The position numbers and the translations under genes are program-made. A DNA stretch of 64,000 nucleotides from Vicia villosa (lineage: Eukaryota; Streptophyta; Magnoliopsida; Fabales; Fabaceae): positions 118,151,987 to 118,215,986 of the forward strand of contig NC_081185.1 of assembly GCF_029867415.1 (NCBI RefSeq). Reading direction: 5' to 3'. Below are positions 22,123-35,560 of this stretch, piece after piece; the stretch's first letter is position 1; every line of letters begins with the position of its first letter. The notes beneath the pieces were generated by a model. The model did no database searches. It had not been told where the DNA came from and was given only the letters and a program-made list of their open reading frames with translations.

Positions 22123-25002
22123 TCTACTTAATATAAATGTAAGGAAGTCATGATGACAACCCTAACCACATGTCATTTAGAAAACAATCCTAGCCACATG
22201 TCATCTTGGTAAGTATTCTAATTACAAACTCTATATTAAAATAAATAATAATAATATAATAATATTAAACCACCACTATTATTAATAATAATATAATATT
22301 TAGTTAATAATAATAATAATAATAATCTACTTCTACTTAATATAAAATAATAATAATAATTGTAATATTAATAATATAATATTCAATTACCACTATTAAA
22401 AATATCCAAATAAAAGTCATTATTAGAAAAATCTTTCAAACTTATAAAATCTTGAAATCCAGCCTATATTTCAAGTTTAAAAAAATATAAAAGTAAATTT
22501 TAAATATATTTTAGATAATCAATTTTTACGATAAAATAGATAATCTTAAATTAGTTCATGCTAAATTCTAATTTTTCTATTTTTCTTCTTTTATTTTTCA
22601 TTTATTTAAAAAAATTATGTTTAAAAAATAACTTCTCGAAATAAAGATGAAATAAAAGTATCGTTTTAAAAAAATGTGTTTTCTAAATTAGTTACACAAA
22701 TTTTATTATAATAAAAAATTAATAAAAAAATTTACAATATTTAAATATAAAAATTATCAGTTATAATAATTATTGAGTTTGATTGTACTAAAATTTTAAT
22801 AATCATTATGAAAACAAAAAGAAAATTTTGTAAATCATTATTTATTCTCATATTGATTATAATTACTTTAGATATATACTAAATTTATTTAAATTAAAAT
22901 ATTTTATATTATTTTTCAATTTAACTTTAACCACTCATTTTTTAAATAAAATTAAACCTTTAACTCATCAATTATATTAATAAAAATGTTTATATATTAA
23001 AATTATCCGTTACAACATTTATGAAGTGTTATTATAAAAAAAATTTAATAAATCATTATGATAATCAAAATTAATTAAAAATAAAAATCCTATCAATTAT
23101 TATTTTCCCCTTACTTTGGAATATTAATTTTTATATAGAAATAAAATATATTCTTCAAATATTCACTATTTGTAACATTAAAAAATTATTATAGTTACAA
23201 AATTATTTTTTAAATATAATCATTTAAGACAAATATCAATTTTATATGAATAATAATTTTTATTCTTTACTGCACCAGCTTTTAAATATTTTTTTTCATA
23301 TTTTTCATTCTTTTTTTTTCATCTATTTTACAAATTTCTATGTTTAAAAAATAAATTACTCACTTACAATAATATTAATTAATGTTAAATTATAATATTT
23401 TTCATTCTTTATCACTCATTTACAATAATATTAATTAATGATAAATTATAATTAGTTAAACGGTAAGTTACAGTTTTTAATCTCAATTAAAATAATATTA
23501 ATGAATAATAAGTTTTAATTAGTAAAATTTGGAGTTACAGTTTTTAATAAGATTTATTTTGTATTTAGTAACCATTATTGTATGTTATATATATGAATGT
23601 GTATTTGGTGAATGAATTTGACATATTTATACTATATATTTTGGCTAAGTCTTCATCATTCTCTTCAAACAATTGATACTTTCGATTATTTTTCTTATTC
23701 TCACTAAGTTTTAACTATGATTTGTTTTATGTTGTAGGTGACTCCACTTACTTTATTATAACAATTATCTATATTTTAACTCTACTTTATTTTGTATTTT
23801 TTATTGTAGATATTTATCCTTTTATTCAAACAAAGTTCACAAGGTACCTAATTTTTTTATTTTGTATCTATATTTTTATTTTTTTTGTTATTTTTGAACA
23901 TATATATGCTAATTGTTCTTTGATTTATGTGACAGGTTTAAGACTCAACTTTACTCTGTTATATTAGTTATGTAAATACTTTAGTTATATTATTTTGCAA
24001 TAACTTTCTTGAGAATAAATATATTATTATTGTATTTATTTCTGCATTTTTCTCTTCTTTACATTGATTAATTTGAATGTAACAATTTTTTAGTGAATGA
24101 AAAGAAGAAAGAAAATTTATATTGTTGCTACATATTTATTTTTACTATTTGAAAATTATGTGAAAAATGAAAACCCATGTAAATATGTCTTTAACCAAAA
24201 TATTTTAGAGAAATATATGTTTGATTTAATTTATTTACTTAATTTTTTACGATCTTCAAAGGACTTCAAAAATAATATATGCATAAAAAATGTGTCTCAT
24301 TTGTCAATATATTTTATTGTGTAATAAATGAGAATGATAATAATAATGATATATTTTGATATATTTATGATACATGTTGTACTAAGTGTATCACTGAGTG
24401 TTTCAAAAAAAAAAGTGTATTATAGAAAAATATTTATATAGTAATTACATTATTATTATTATTATTAAATTATTATAATTACTATTATTAATATCATAAT
24501 AATTATTAACTATATCTCTATATATTCTTTTAAAATGCATAATTATTTATGGAAAATAAAATTGCAAAATAAATTGTAGTTGTAAGTTATAATCGATTTA
24601 GTTGTCACTTAGGGTCTGTTTGGTTCAAATGAGGGGGAGGGGAGGGATTTTAATGGAGGGAAGGGGAGGAATTTTTATTAATTATATATATGTTTGGTTC
24701 AAACGAGGGGAGGGGAAGAGAGGGATTTTGGTTAAAAATATGTTTGGTTCACGAGGGGAGGGAAGGGGTTTTATTAATAATTTACATTTTTATCCTTATG
24801 GTTTTATATAATCGATATGATATTCAAATGTGAAAATCTCATAAATAAATTTTTGGAAATAATATTTATAATATTGAGTGATTAAAAATTTATAACTTAC
24901 AATATAATGTTAAAAAAATTGAGTACACTTGATACATATTATAACTCTCGACACAAAATTATCTATGCGTTGATAACAACTTTTGAATACATAAAATAAC
25001 TT

Positions 25003-25044
<42 letters not shown>

Positions 25045-26250
25045 GTAACAAAATTAGAAAAAAAAATATATTAATAATAATGATAATAAATTGTAGTGAT
25101 TATAATTTTTATTAAATAAAAATAATAATTTGAAGACAAAAAATAATTATAATAAAATAATAGAAGCAATAGAGAAAAATCACGAAAAAAGAAGAAGCAA
25201 CGTAAGAAAATAATAATATTGAAATAGAAAAATAAAACTGAGGATATTTTAGTAAATAAACTAATTTATTGAATATCAACCGTCACATTCCCTCCCCTCC
25301 GAATCCCCACGATTCGGGGGAACGTAAAAAGTGTGATTCGGAGGGATTTTGCTCCCCTCCCCTCCCCTCCTCTCCCCTCCTTAAAATTGAACCAAACACA
25401 CTTTATTATAAATATTTCCTCCCCTCCCCTCCACTCCATTTACCTCGAACCAAACACACCCTTACTAAACTCTGAATATTACTTTCAAAATTATGTAATG
25501 ATAAAGTATTTGATTTATCATTATATACCTATATAAATAATATGTATTATGAATAATTACTTTATTTTTTTTAACGAAGGAGAAATATGAGGACTAATCT
25601 ACATTTTTTATCATAAAAGTATATTTAAGAATCAAAATATCACTATTTAACAAAAAACTAAAAAAACTTCACTAAAAAATTAATAACTGAAATTAATAAG
25701 TTTTAAAATTATTAATGCCTATAAAATTTAAAAAAACTCTTTAAAGATTTATTTTAATTTAAAAAATTATTTTTCTTTAATTTTAATATTAAAGTGAAAA
25801 TAATTAATTTATTAAGATGCTTAACCTATAATAAATAATAGTATTAATAAACAATCCATTAACCAAGTAAGAACATATCTCTTCCACTATAATAAACAAA
25901 CAAAAAAATCATAAAAATATGGATGGAGTTACTTGATTAATATAGGAACACCAAATAAAAATCAATATGATAAGATATAATATGATTTATTTTTAAAAAA
26001 ATATGTATAGAATATACTATTTAAAACTTTTTTTGGACATGACATTGAATAAAAAAATCTTAGGTTTTATAAGTTATAGAATAATACTAAAAGAATAACT
26101 GAAATTTAGATTGATATACTCTTATATGTATTATGAATTTAATGATTAATCATAAATATTTATCTACAAATAATTTAAAATAACACTTTTTATAATATTG
26201 CATTATTCACGTAAATAAGTGAAATTTTTCAAATTTATAGAACATAATTG

Positions 26251-26337
<87 letters not shown>

Positions 26338-26485
26338 TATTAGAAATTCTCATATATTTTAAATTTTGTATATATTTAATATAATTTAAAAATACGTTTA
26401 ACTATATGATATAATTTATATATATATAAATTATTAAGATCAAAATTCTAATCAAACCCGTGCAACGCACGGGCCATAGAACTAG
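22123..26485 (+). mobile_element. Helitron 1, non-autonomous (4363 bp)
   Basis: Starts with TC in TCTACTTAATATAAAT, preceded by host A. Ends with a 7-bp-stem hairpin CCCGTGCAACGCACGGG (26457-26473), eight bases, then CTAG (26482-26485), followed by host T. This is the Helitron arrangement: A-to-T insertion, 5' TC, 3' hairpin plus CTRR, no target duplication. The same two ends occur in opposite orientation at 29787 and 26873, which confirms both boundaries. The body is extremely AT-rich and encodes no Rep/helicase. Exon-like pieces occur around 23720-24320 (open frames of 81 and 75 codons near plausible splice sites) but match nothing I know. A Harbinger-like MITE (24612-25461) is nested inside, with (TA)n at 25005-25041 and 26255-26334. 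Confidence 0.78.
24612..25461. mobile_element. PIF/Harbinger-like MITE nested in Helitron 1
   Basis: The ends GGGTCTGTTTGGTTC and GAACCAAACACACCC are inverted repeats flanked by TTA on both sides (24609-24611 and 25462-25464), the target duplication typical of PIF/Harbinger. The terminal inverted regions extend about 180 bp and are full of GAGGGGAGGGG on the left and CCCCTCCCCTCC on the right, with the internal GTTTGGTTC motif recurring near 24690 and 24740. The 850-bp element encodes no transposase. Confidence 0.82.
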
Positions 26486-26872
<387 letters not shown>

Positions 26873-28107
26873 CTAGTTAAGCTACCCGTGCGCTGCACGG
26901 GTATATTACCAAAAAAAAAATTAGATAACAATAGTTAATGATTAAACAAAGTTTTAAATTACTGTAATATAATTTAATATTAATTTTAACAAAAAATTAA
27001 TAAAATATTTAAAATGTGATAACTCATATGAATTTAGATTATAAGTTTGATAAATAATTTAAAGATAATTAGTATTTTTTATCAATTAGAAAACAACCAA
27101 GAAATTTATGTGATATATTATAATTGAATAAAATTTTGCACATATTAAAAACTTAAATACATTTTACTTATTGTGTAAAATTTTAATTATTTAATTTATT
27201 ATTTATTAAAACTTGTAGTTTTTGGTGTATAATACTAATAAGCATAGATATGCACTTCAACTATTTATATATTGTTTGTACTATAATTTTAAAAAAATAA
27301 AGAAAATAACTTAAATTTATAATTTTTATCACAACAATTTTAGCATTACTATTTTATTTATTTTCGAATTATCTAATGTTAAACTTTAATTAATAATTTA
27401 ATTTAAAAGTATTTTTTATCAAAGATAATTCTTTAAATGAATACCAATAGAATAAAAATATTTTAAAATACATTTTTATCCGTTAACACCATATTTATTA
27501 TAAATTAATTTTGAATCTACAAACAAAAGTCTCATATATCTTGTCTCATATATCTTGTGATCCTGATTCACATGAAAAAATAGTTATATTTATGTTAACC
27601 AATACAAAAATTAGAAAGAAAGGTAGAATTACACACTGGAAAAAAAGTTATATCAATAAAAATGAGAGTTTTAAATCATGCAAATAATAGGACTATAGAC
27701 CTGTACTTACCTAAATGAATATTAGATTTTCCAAACAGTAGTAACGTAATACAATTTTATCACGATCTTCTTTTTTTTCTGATTCACATGAAAAAAAGAA
27801 GTCATATTCACATCAACCAATAAAAAATTATAAAAATAATTATAACATGACACTAACAAAAGTTATATCAATATAAACAAAAATTTAACTATTTGAAATA
27901 AAATAACTCGAGTTTATATTATGACACAAAACAAATGGTAAGACATATGTAAAGTGAAACAAAAACAGTTATAAAAAAATGCAATAAACACCGTCAAATA
28001 CCTCCAATGATTTGTTTGCGTAAAACAATGTTAACTCAATATGACATATATATACATGTGAATATAAAATAAAACAATAATAAATAATTAAAATTATAAT
28101 CAATCAT

Positions 28108-28766
28108 GGAGTTACAAAATAAGTTGAATATTAATTCTATCGATCATTACTATATAATAGGAGTTACAAAATAAGTTCAATATTAATTCTATTCATCATT
28201 ACTATATAATAGGAGTTACAAAAATTACTTCAATATTAATTCTATTCATCATTACTATATAATAGGAGTTCAAATATTTATTTGGTACATTATTATATTA
28301 TTTATATAAATATATTAAATTTTATATAAATGGTTTTACCATATAAGTTTATGAGTATAAAAATATGACTACTTGAATTATATTAACTTTAATATTTAAT
28401 TATAATTTAAATTTAAAAAATTTAAAAATATATTATTTATATATTATTGCATATTAATTCTATTCATCATTACTATATAATAGGAGTTACAAAATAAGTT
28501 CAATATTAATTATATCCATCATTACTATTTTATAGGAGTTACAAAAATAAATTCAATATTAATTCTATTCATTATTATTATATAATAGAAGTTACAAAAT
28601 AGAAAAAAATGTAGTTCAAATATTTATTCAGTATATTATTATGTTATTTATATAAATAGAATAAATTTTATATAAATGGCTTTAACATATAGTTTTATGA
28701 CTATAAAAATATAAGTACTTGAATTATATTAACTTTAACATATAAATTATATTTTAAATTTTAAAA

Positions 28767-28770
<4 letters not shown>
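28108..28770. repeat. Two-level tandem repeat inside Helitron 2
   Basis: A 52-53-bp unit (GGAGTTACAAAATAAGTTC, then ATATTAATTCTATTCATCAT, then TACTATATAATA) starts at 28108, 28160, 28212 and 28265. After the third unit comes a about 170-bp unique block, then the units and the block repeat (28445-28770), giving a higher-order period of roughly 340 bp. Followed directly by (TTA)n, 28771-28856. Confidence 0.8.

Positions 28771-28856
<86 letters not shown>
28771..28856. repeat. (TTA)n microsatellite
   Basis: About 28 uninterrupted TAT/ATT triplets at the end of the higher-order repeat. Confidence 0.95.
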
Positions 28857-28857
<1 letters not shown>

Positions 28858-29784
28858 GACTACTTTGAGAAATAACGTAAAAGGAATTAAAGAGTTTGAT
28901 TATTACTCTCTTGTGTGAAGAATTATTCAACTTTAATAGATTGATTGTAACTAAGTGAGTGGTAAAAATATATTTAATCTAAATTAATTATTTGTTTCAA
29001 TGCAATCAAATATAATTTTTTTTTTCAATATCTTGGTTCTTTGGTATTCCTATATATTATTTGAGTCAACTAAAAATAAAATAATAAGAAAATTATTTTT
29101 TAACATTGTAGGGGTTTTTTATATTATTTATAATATTTTAAGTTATATATGTAGTATTTGTAACATTAAAATAAGTAAAAGTTGTGTATTTTTAAAAGTT
29201 ACAAAAATTGTGTATTTTTAACATTGTAAATAAAATTTTTAGAGTCTATTTTTTAATTATTTTCAATTAAAAATTATTATTTTATATATTTTAAGTTGTA
29301 ATCAATTAAATATTTTCTTTTAAAAAATATAAGATATAATGTAATCAATTAAATATAATTTAAAAAACAATTATGAGAAAATATAAGAAAAATTTTATGA
29401 GAAAATATTTATCTTAATGTATAATTAAAATTATTTAGTTAAATATTTAATTTTAATCAATCAAAGTGACTACTAATTTATAAAATAGAAAAAAATAATG
29501 TAAGAGTTAATAATATATAATGGTAATAAGAGTTATAAAAGTTGTAAAATACTTTATTCTTAATTGGGATATTAATTCTAAAAAATTAATAACATATTTA
29601 TTTGACAATTTTTAATGTAAAATTTATTAGAGATTTATATTTAGAATAAATATAGAATTTTATAAAATATACAAATTTTGGAAATTTGGTTTAGTTTGAG
29701 AAGCTTTGTGAGATTGTCACATAAGCCTGAGGCTAAGGTTTTGTCTAGGGTTGCCATCATGACAACCTTAGATTTATATTAAGT

Positions 29785-30375
<591 letters not shown>

Positions 30376-30383
30376 TGCTTTTT

Positions 30384-30686
30384 CAGAAACCATTTTTTTC
30401 CGCTCCTACAAATCCAATTGATCGTATTATATGTGTTGGATGGCTCGCCAAATCCCGTCATTTTGTACAAGTTTACTTGAAACCGGGATGCCTCATACCA
30501 CCTACTTCACTAGAATGGGCACTTCATCATACCGAAGTTGTCGATACGTGGCCTGACCGTTTTGTGGATAGGATGCACGATTTTGAAAGGATGAACAACA
30601 TCGAGAAGGAATCAAATGCCGAAAAGTCAAGAATGGAACCTCTAATAGATTTAGTCGGCGACATTTCTTTTGATGTGTTTATCTAG
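30384..30686 (+). pseudogene. Exon-like gene fragment, possibly from an OTU/Mutator-type transposon gene
   Basis: Directly after a good splice acceptor (TTGCTTTTTCAG, 30376-30387) an open frame of about 100 residues runs to a stop at 30686: SAPTNPIDRIICVGWLA, then SRHFVQVYLKPGCLIPPTSL and WALHHTEVVDTWPDRFVDRM. The HFVQVxLKxGxPxPP pattern followed by a W...W spacing resembles the C-terminal tail of plant OTU-like protease/Mutator-associated proteins, from memory of the family only. No upstream exons can be seen, since the microsatellite and MITE intervene, so it is a fragment. Codons are not degraded, in contrast to other relics nearby. Confidence 0.45.
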
Positions 30687-30833
30687 TTTTCAAAGTGTAA
30701 TATATGCACTCTATAACATTGCAATATAATCCTTTTTTAGCAAGTCTTACCTTATGTGTTTATGTGTTTGTGAGTTTTTACTTTTCAAACTTCTGCTACT
30801 GCATTGTTTATGTTACAAAACAAACAGAAAAAC

Positions 30834-30945
30834 TTCCGTAGATGCATCTATGGAAGGTACTACTTTAAAATATTATGGGTGTTTACCGTAGATGCATCTA
30901 CGGAAAGGGGAAATTTATGACCCTTCTGTGGATATATCTACGGAA
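30834..30945. repeat. Palindrome cluster C1 (three 22-bp copies)
   Basis: Copies at 30834-30855, 30884-30905 (the best match, CCGTAGATGCATCTACGG core fully symmetric) and 30924-30945, about 40-50 bp apart. Confidence 0.8.
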
Positions 30946-31048
30946 CTTTCTGTGACAGAAATTGTGAGGTCCATAGTCTCCAAAGGCTTCTATAAATTTG
31001 AGGTTTTTAGGTTTGCATTACACACAAACCCTAAACACACACACAAAA

Positions 31049-31403
31049 ATGTCTCGCATAAGGCCACAATCATGGGAGCGAACATCATTCAAGCGTCCCG
31101 ATCCTGAATCGGAATATCATATAAAGGGAAGGGCATGTCATTTTCTCTCCCGTCAAACCCCCTATGTTGGTTAAGTTTTGGAATATCCATTCGTTCGACC
31201 AACTCAAGAGGATTATCATGTCTTTTTTAGAGGGGGAGTACAAACCCGGCGAAGTCATCAAAAGGATCCCGAGGCTTAGAACAAGGACCTCTTCTGTGAC
31301 CGGAGAAAAGGAATCTTGGTGGGATGAAGTGAAATACGACATGGATTGCATTCAAATCATGCATGAATTAGATGACATTGTTTTAACCGTAGTAATTTCT
31401 TAG
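31049..31403 (+). pseudogene. Small ORF of unknown function, one frameshift
   Basis: ATG at 31049 opens a frame starting MSRIRPQSWERTSFKRPD that runs 41 codons to a stop. A second frame (31164-31403) carries on with WNIHSFDQLKRIIMSFLEGE, then GEKESWWDEVKYDMDCIQIM, and an acidic end DELDD-like before its stop. Together they read as one protein of about 115 residues broken by a single small indel near 31165. The sequence upstream of the ATG, ACACAAACCCTAAACACAC, has the look of a 5' UTR. I recognise no family. It lies between palindrome clusters C1 and C2. Confidence 0.45.
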
Positions 31404-31549
31404 ATCTCTTAGTTTTCTTAATTTTCTGTTGGAAATTTTGTTGTAATGCCGATTAATCAATGAATCAATGCATGGGTCTTTTATGGTTCAAAATGCTGCT
31501 GTTTTGGTTCTGGGTATGGGTTGACTCCGAAGATGAAGGTTCAGAAGTC

Positions 31550-31623
31550 TTCCGTAAGTGCATCTACGAAACAAGACAACTTTAAGCAAAAAAAAGGATG
31601 CTTCCGGAGATGCATCTACGGAA
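31550..31623. repeat. Palindrome cluster C2 (two 22-bp copies)
   Basis: Copies at 31550-31571 and 31602-31623 (core CCGGAGATGCATCTACGG). Together with C1 they bracket the small ORF. Confidence 0.75.
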
Positions 31624-31639
31624 GTACGAGGACAGTTTG

Positions 31640-32058
31640 GTCAATTCGGTGGTGCGCCTAATGCCTAAGGGGTGGGTGAGAAATTTTCTTAAAATTTAGG
31701 TGCATAAAATTGTATGTGTATGCTTCGAAAAATAAACTAGAAAAATAAAATAAAAAAGTATATATGTTATTAATAGTGTGTTTTTTTAAAAGTTAAATGA
31801 ATTAAAATAATGAAAGGGGTTGGAGATGTACATGAGACTTTAATGGTTGCATTTAGGTATCTTGTATATAGTTTTGCATTATTATACTCATGTATAGCAT
31901 TTGAAACACATAGTAGTACTGCATAGAAATCAAAACTAAATGGGGGCACATGCCTACAGTGTTGGCAATGTAGCTCCGTCCCTGCGTTCAAGCTACTAGG
32001 AAAAAAATTGTTCTTCATTTTTTATCATATCTTGACCCTCTCACTTTACATGTAAATT
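31640..32058. other. Unassigned intergenic DNA
   Basis: No gene recognised. The last 60 bp (TATCATATCTTGACCCTCTC and ACTTTACATGTAAA) recur near 41020-41060, a small dispersed fragment. Confidence 0.5.
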
Positions 32059-32880
32059 TGTTCTTCATTCTACATAATTGACTTCTCGTCCAACGAATTG
32101 ACTTCTCTCCTAGTGGTTTGACTTCTCATCTTGTGATGTAACTTGCCCGCTCAATGATGTGATTTTATTGCTCAATGACATGTGTAGATCCCGGGTCTTT
32201 AAAAATCAAGTTTTTTTCTCCATTTTGGCTTGGTTTTGATCCAAAGAAGTATGAGGTTTTCCAAAGGGTGTGTTCCTGTCAAAGGAACAATTATGAACTT
32301 CTGGGTCTACCACCCATATGTGAGATGAAATGTCTCTTATATCATTACTATGCAGTATGTTTATAATATTTACAGGTTCATCTCCTAAATTGGTCATTGT
32401 TAAAAGAAAGAGTATGAAGTGACTACAATAAATAGGAACGAGAAAATGGTATGCGAATAAGATTAAAGACGCGGAGCTGGAGTTTAAATGAAAATCTCTT
32501 GAAGCGTGAGGAACCAAAGAAGTTATGAAAATTTGAAAAGGAAAGGCAAACAAGCAAAATAGGATATCACCGGAGTTAAGAGAATTATGATCAGAGTTGG
32601 CAAAGAAAGAAAAATACAGTTTGAGCAAAAGGTGAATCTAACTTATGAAGAGAAACTGCCTTTATATAATGTTGAGTGGGAAGTGAATCAATGGTCTAGA
32701 ACAAAGGATGACATATAAATAAAAACCAACAGAAATCATTCACCTCGGGATCACAATGGCACTCAAGTGCACTTGAGCACCCTAAAGCACAATGTTACCC
32801 TACCCTAGGTGTTTAGGGCCAATTGGCAAAATATTCATGCAAAAGGTTTCACTGGAAAGACTCATATTTAATGCGCGTAT

Positions 32881-34793
32881 TGTAACACCCTTCTAAACCC
32901 CCGATAATTTAAATAATATTTTCAGAGTAAACATGTAATTAAGAGCGTTACAACTAGTTCATATAAAACAAAACATCTATCATGCCATTCCGAGGAACAT
33001 AAATAACTTCAACATGTTTCAAACACAGCGGAATACTTCATTCAGTTGAATAAATCAAAACCATCGTCTACCATACTCAAGGCATAAACAATATTGTTCA
33101 ACAATAAAACAAAAACAAGAGTTAATATCCAACTCTAAAAAAAATGTTCCCCAGTGTTACAAGACCAGAGCATGACACGACTCTAAAACTATCGATACAG
33201 CCTACGAGCTATCCTCACCAAGGCAAGTACGGCTACACTTCAATCGGAAAAATAACAACAATAAGGGTGAGTCTCATTCACAATTAAACAATGTTATCAG
33301 CTCATAAACGATAAAACATCAACAGTATAATATTCACCCAATATCGAATACATTCAGATTATACATACATCCACCAATCACAATCATTAATCAACACACA
33401 ACATTATAACATTGGAACACTTCCATTCATGATATAATGATTCATACACCTAATGCAATGCAACTATATGCATGCGGTACCAATCATGGATTTCACCCAT
33501 CTCACCAATCCACCATCATCAAGGATACGACTACTTCCACTCACTAATTCCACATAATGGGAATTAGCGACCACTGATCCATCTACGTCGGGATTCAGCC
33601 ACCATATGATTCATAAATGCATGCACCATCTATCACATGCTAATCATCTCTTTAAATCATATGAACACCATCAACATAATTTAATTCACCACACAGTGCA
33701 AACAACAATAGCACCTCTCACAATCGTGTACCAAGTACAACAAATCAACACAACAGCAACAGGGCATTTACATCATTCCATACCATATATAACACACCCA
33801 TCACGACTCGTCATTTCGAAGAAATATCGGGTTTGTAAAATAAAAATGAGATACTTCTCTTTAAGTTATTTAATTAAATAGAGGATAAAATTATTGATCC
33901 AACGCCCAAAACGGTACCCAAATCAGACTTACGGTTCAAAAGATATGAGTTTTATAAAAATGATATTTTTCAAAAACCTACAGCGGTAATCGGTTACCCA
34001 AAGGCCAGTAACCGGTTACCGTACCTCACGAAACTCATCACGCTTTTTTTGTATGGGTAATCGATTACCCCCTTTTCAGTAACCGATTACTGACTCCCAA
34101 ACAGCAATTTTTACCTTTTCACACAGTGGTAATCGGTTACCCAAAGGCCAGTAACCGATTACTGCATACCTGCAACCCCAAAAATCAGATTTTACAACAT
34201 CTTAAGCTCCCCAAACACCACCCAATTGAACCAATACGATTGTACACGAAAAACAGAGCTCAATTACAGGTAATACATGTTATATCAACAATCAAACAAC
34301 ACATACACATCACCAATCATCACAAACATATATTTATACATAATCTATCAAATTGAACCTAATTGCTCAAAACCCCAACCTAGAATCTATTCCCTATAGA
34401 ATCAATAACATACGATGTCAATCCTATCATCTACGACCCGATAATAGAGGTTAATCGAAAGAGTCCCCCTACCTTAGAGTTTGGGATCCTTGAAAGCTCT
34501 CTTCCGCTTCTTCTCCTCTTTCGCACTTTCACGTTCTCTCTACTTTGCTCTTCTTCTCCCTTTTGGCTTTCTATTTCTTTTTCACAACTTCCTTTATTTT
34601 ATGAAAATGACTTAAAAGTTAGTAGGACCTATATCACTTAACACCCCCTTCTCTGCTAACTGCACCACAAGCCCAATAACACGCATCCCATAATTCTTCA
34701 AATTTGATTTAATCACCGCATAAGTTAGTAAATCCAAATAATTAAATTTAAAAAAATTCAATTAAATTAGTTTACAAAATTACGGGTGTTACA
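32881..34793 (-). mobile_element. Solo LTR 2 (1913 bp) with perfect target duplication
   Basis: Plus-strand ends are TGTAACACCC and GGGTGTTACA, flanked by CGTAT on both sides (32876-32880 and 34794-34798). Read on the minus strand it aligns with solo LTR 1 through the first 300 bases (AG-rich block included) and again from the TATCTTTTGA(T/A)CCGT block to the end. The segment between, 33985-34164, holds paired GGTAATCGGTTACC / GTAACCGATTAC motifs instead of the GCTAAGCGG motifs of LTR 1. No internal retrotransposon genes are present. Confidence 0.9.
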
Positions 34794-35218
34794 CGTATTC
34801 CCAAGGTTACATGTTCCCACTCTCTAAGTCTTTCCAAACTTATGCAAGATAGTTTCTCCGTTCCTACGCAATGACAGACTTTGGGGGCATTTGTTATGGG
34901 CCAACTACATGCTTATGTCGTTAAATCCAACTTAGAAGTAGGACAAGTCCAAGAAAATGCATGCCAAGGCATTAGTGACTCCAAGCGCTCACCGCCATGA
35001 GATATAATTTGATCCCCCCTGCCAAGTAAGGCATTAGGATCACGCAGGGACGACATTAACTGTTTGTAGTATTCAAAGTCCACATCAGAGCTTAATATAG
35101 TTAGTAAATCTAATTATTCTAACTAGGTCTGCGACACTATGGCTATACGAGGTGTTGTCTATTTTAGGTGTGAGGACTTTAAGACTTTCTCCTTTAAAAA
35201 ATGCACCTTGTTGGGTTG

Positions 35219-35262
35219 AAGAGAGAGAGAGAGAGAGAGAGAGAGTGTGTGTGTGTGTGTGT

Positions 35263-35304
<42 letters not shown>
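35219..35304. repeat. (GA)n(GT)n compound microsatellite
   Basis: GA repeats to 35245, then GT with one GAGT interruption to 35304, just upstream of a TTGTATACAAATTA box shared with copy A. Confidence 0.95.
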
Positions 35305-35305
<1 letters not shown>

Positions 35306-35560
35306 GTATACAAATTACCCTTAGTCTTGATTCCGAAGCAATGTGAAACTATTTTAGTTAGTCTGAAATAGTTGCTTCTAGTTAAGATTAAGGGACAAAG
35401 TGCGAGCTTGTGAGTACAACCAGGGCCGGTCGTTTAAATTTGAGTGCCTTTGGCCAATCAAAAGAGTGGTGCCCCTATAATTTTTTTAACAATAAATACA
35501 TAAGGATAAAAGAAATAATTGGATAAGAAATTATTTTCATTTGATATTGTGCAAAGAGAA

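Larger units (their letters stand above)
32059..35375. repeat. 1.4-kb dispersed repeat, copy B, split by a solo LTR
   Basis: Colinear with copy A (18481-19853): left part 32059-32880, right part 34794-35375. The junction falls at the CGTAT target duplication, and copy A shows the uninterrupted site (GCGTGTATTCCC at 19295-19306). The right end carries an expanded (GA)n(GT)n tract (35219-35304) where copy A has only a short (GT)n. Confidence 0.8.
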
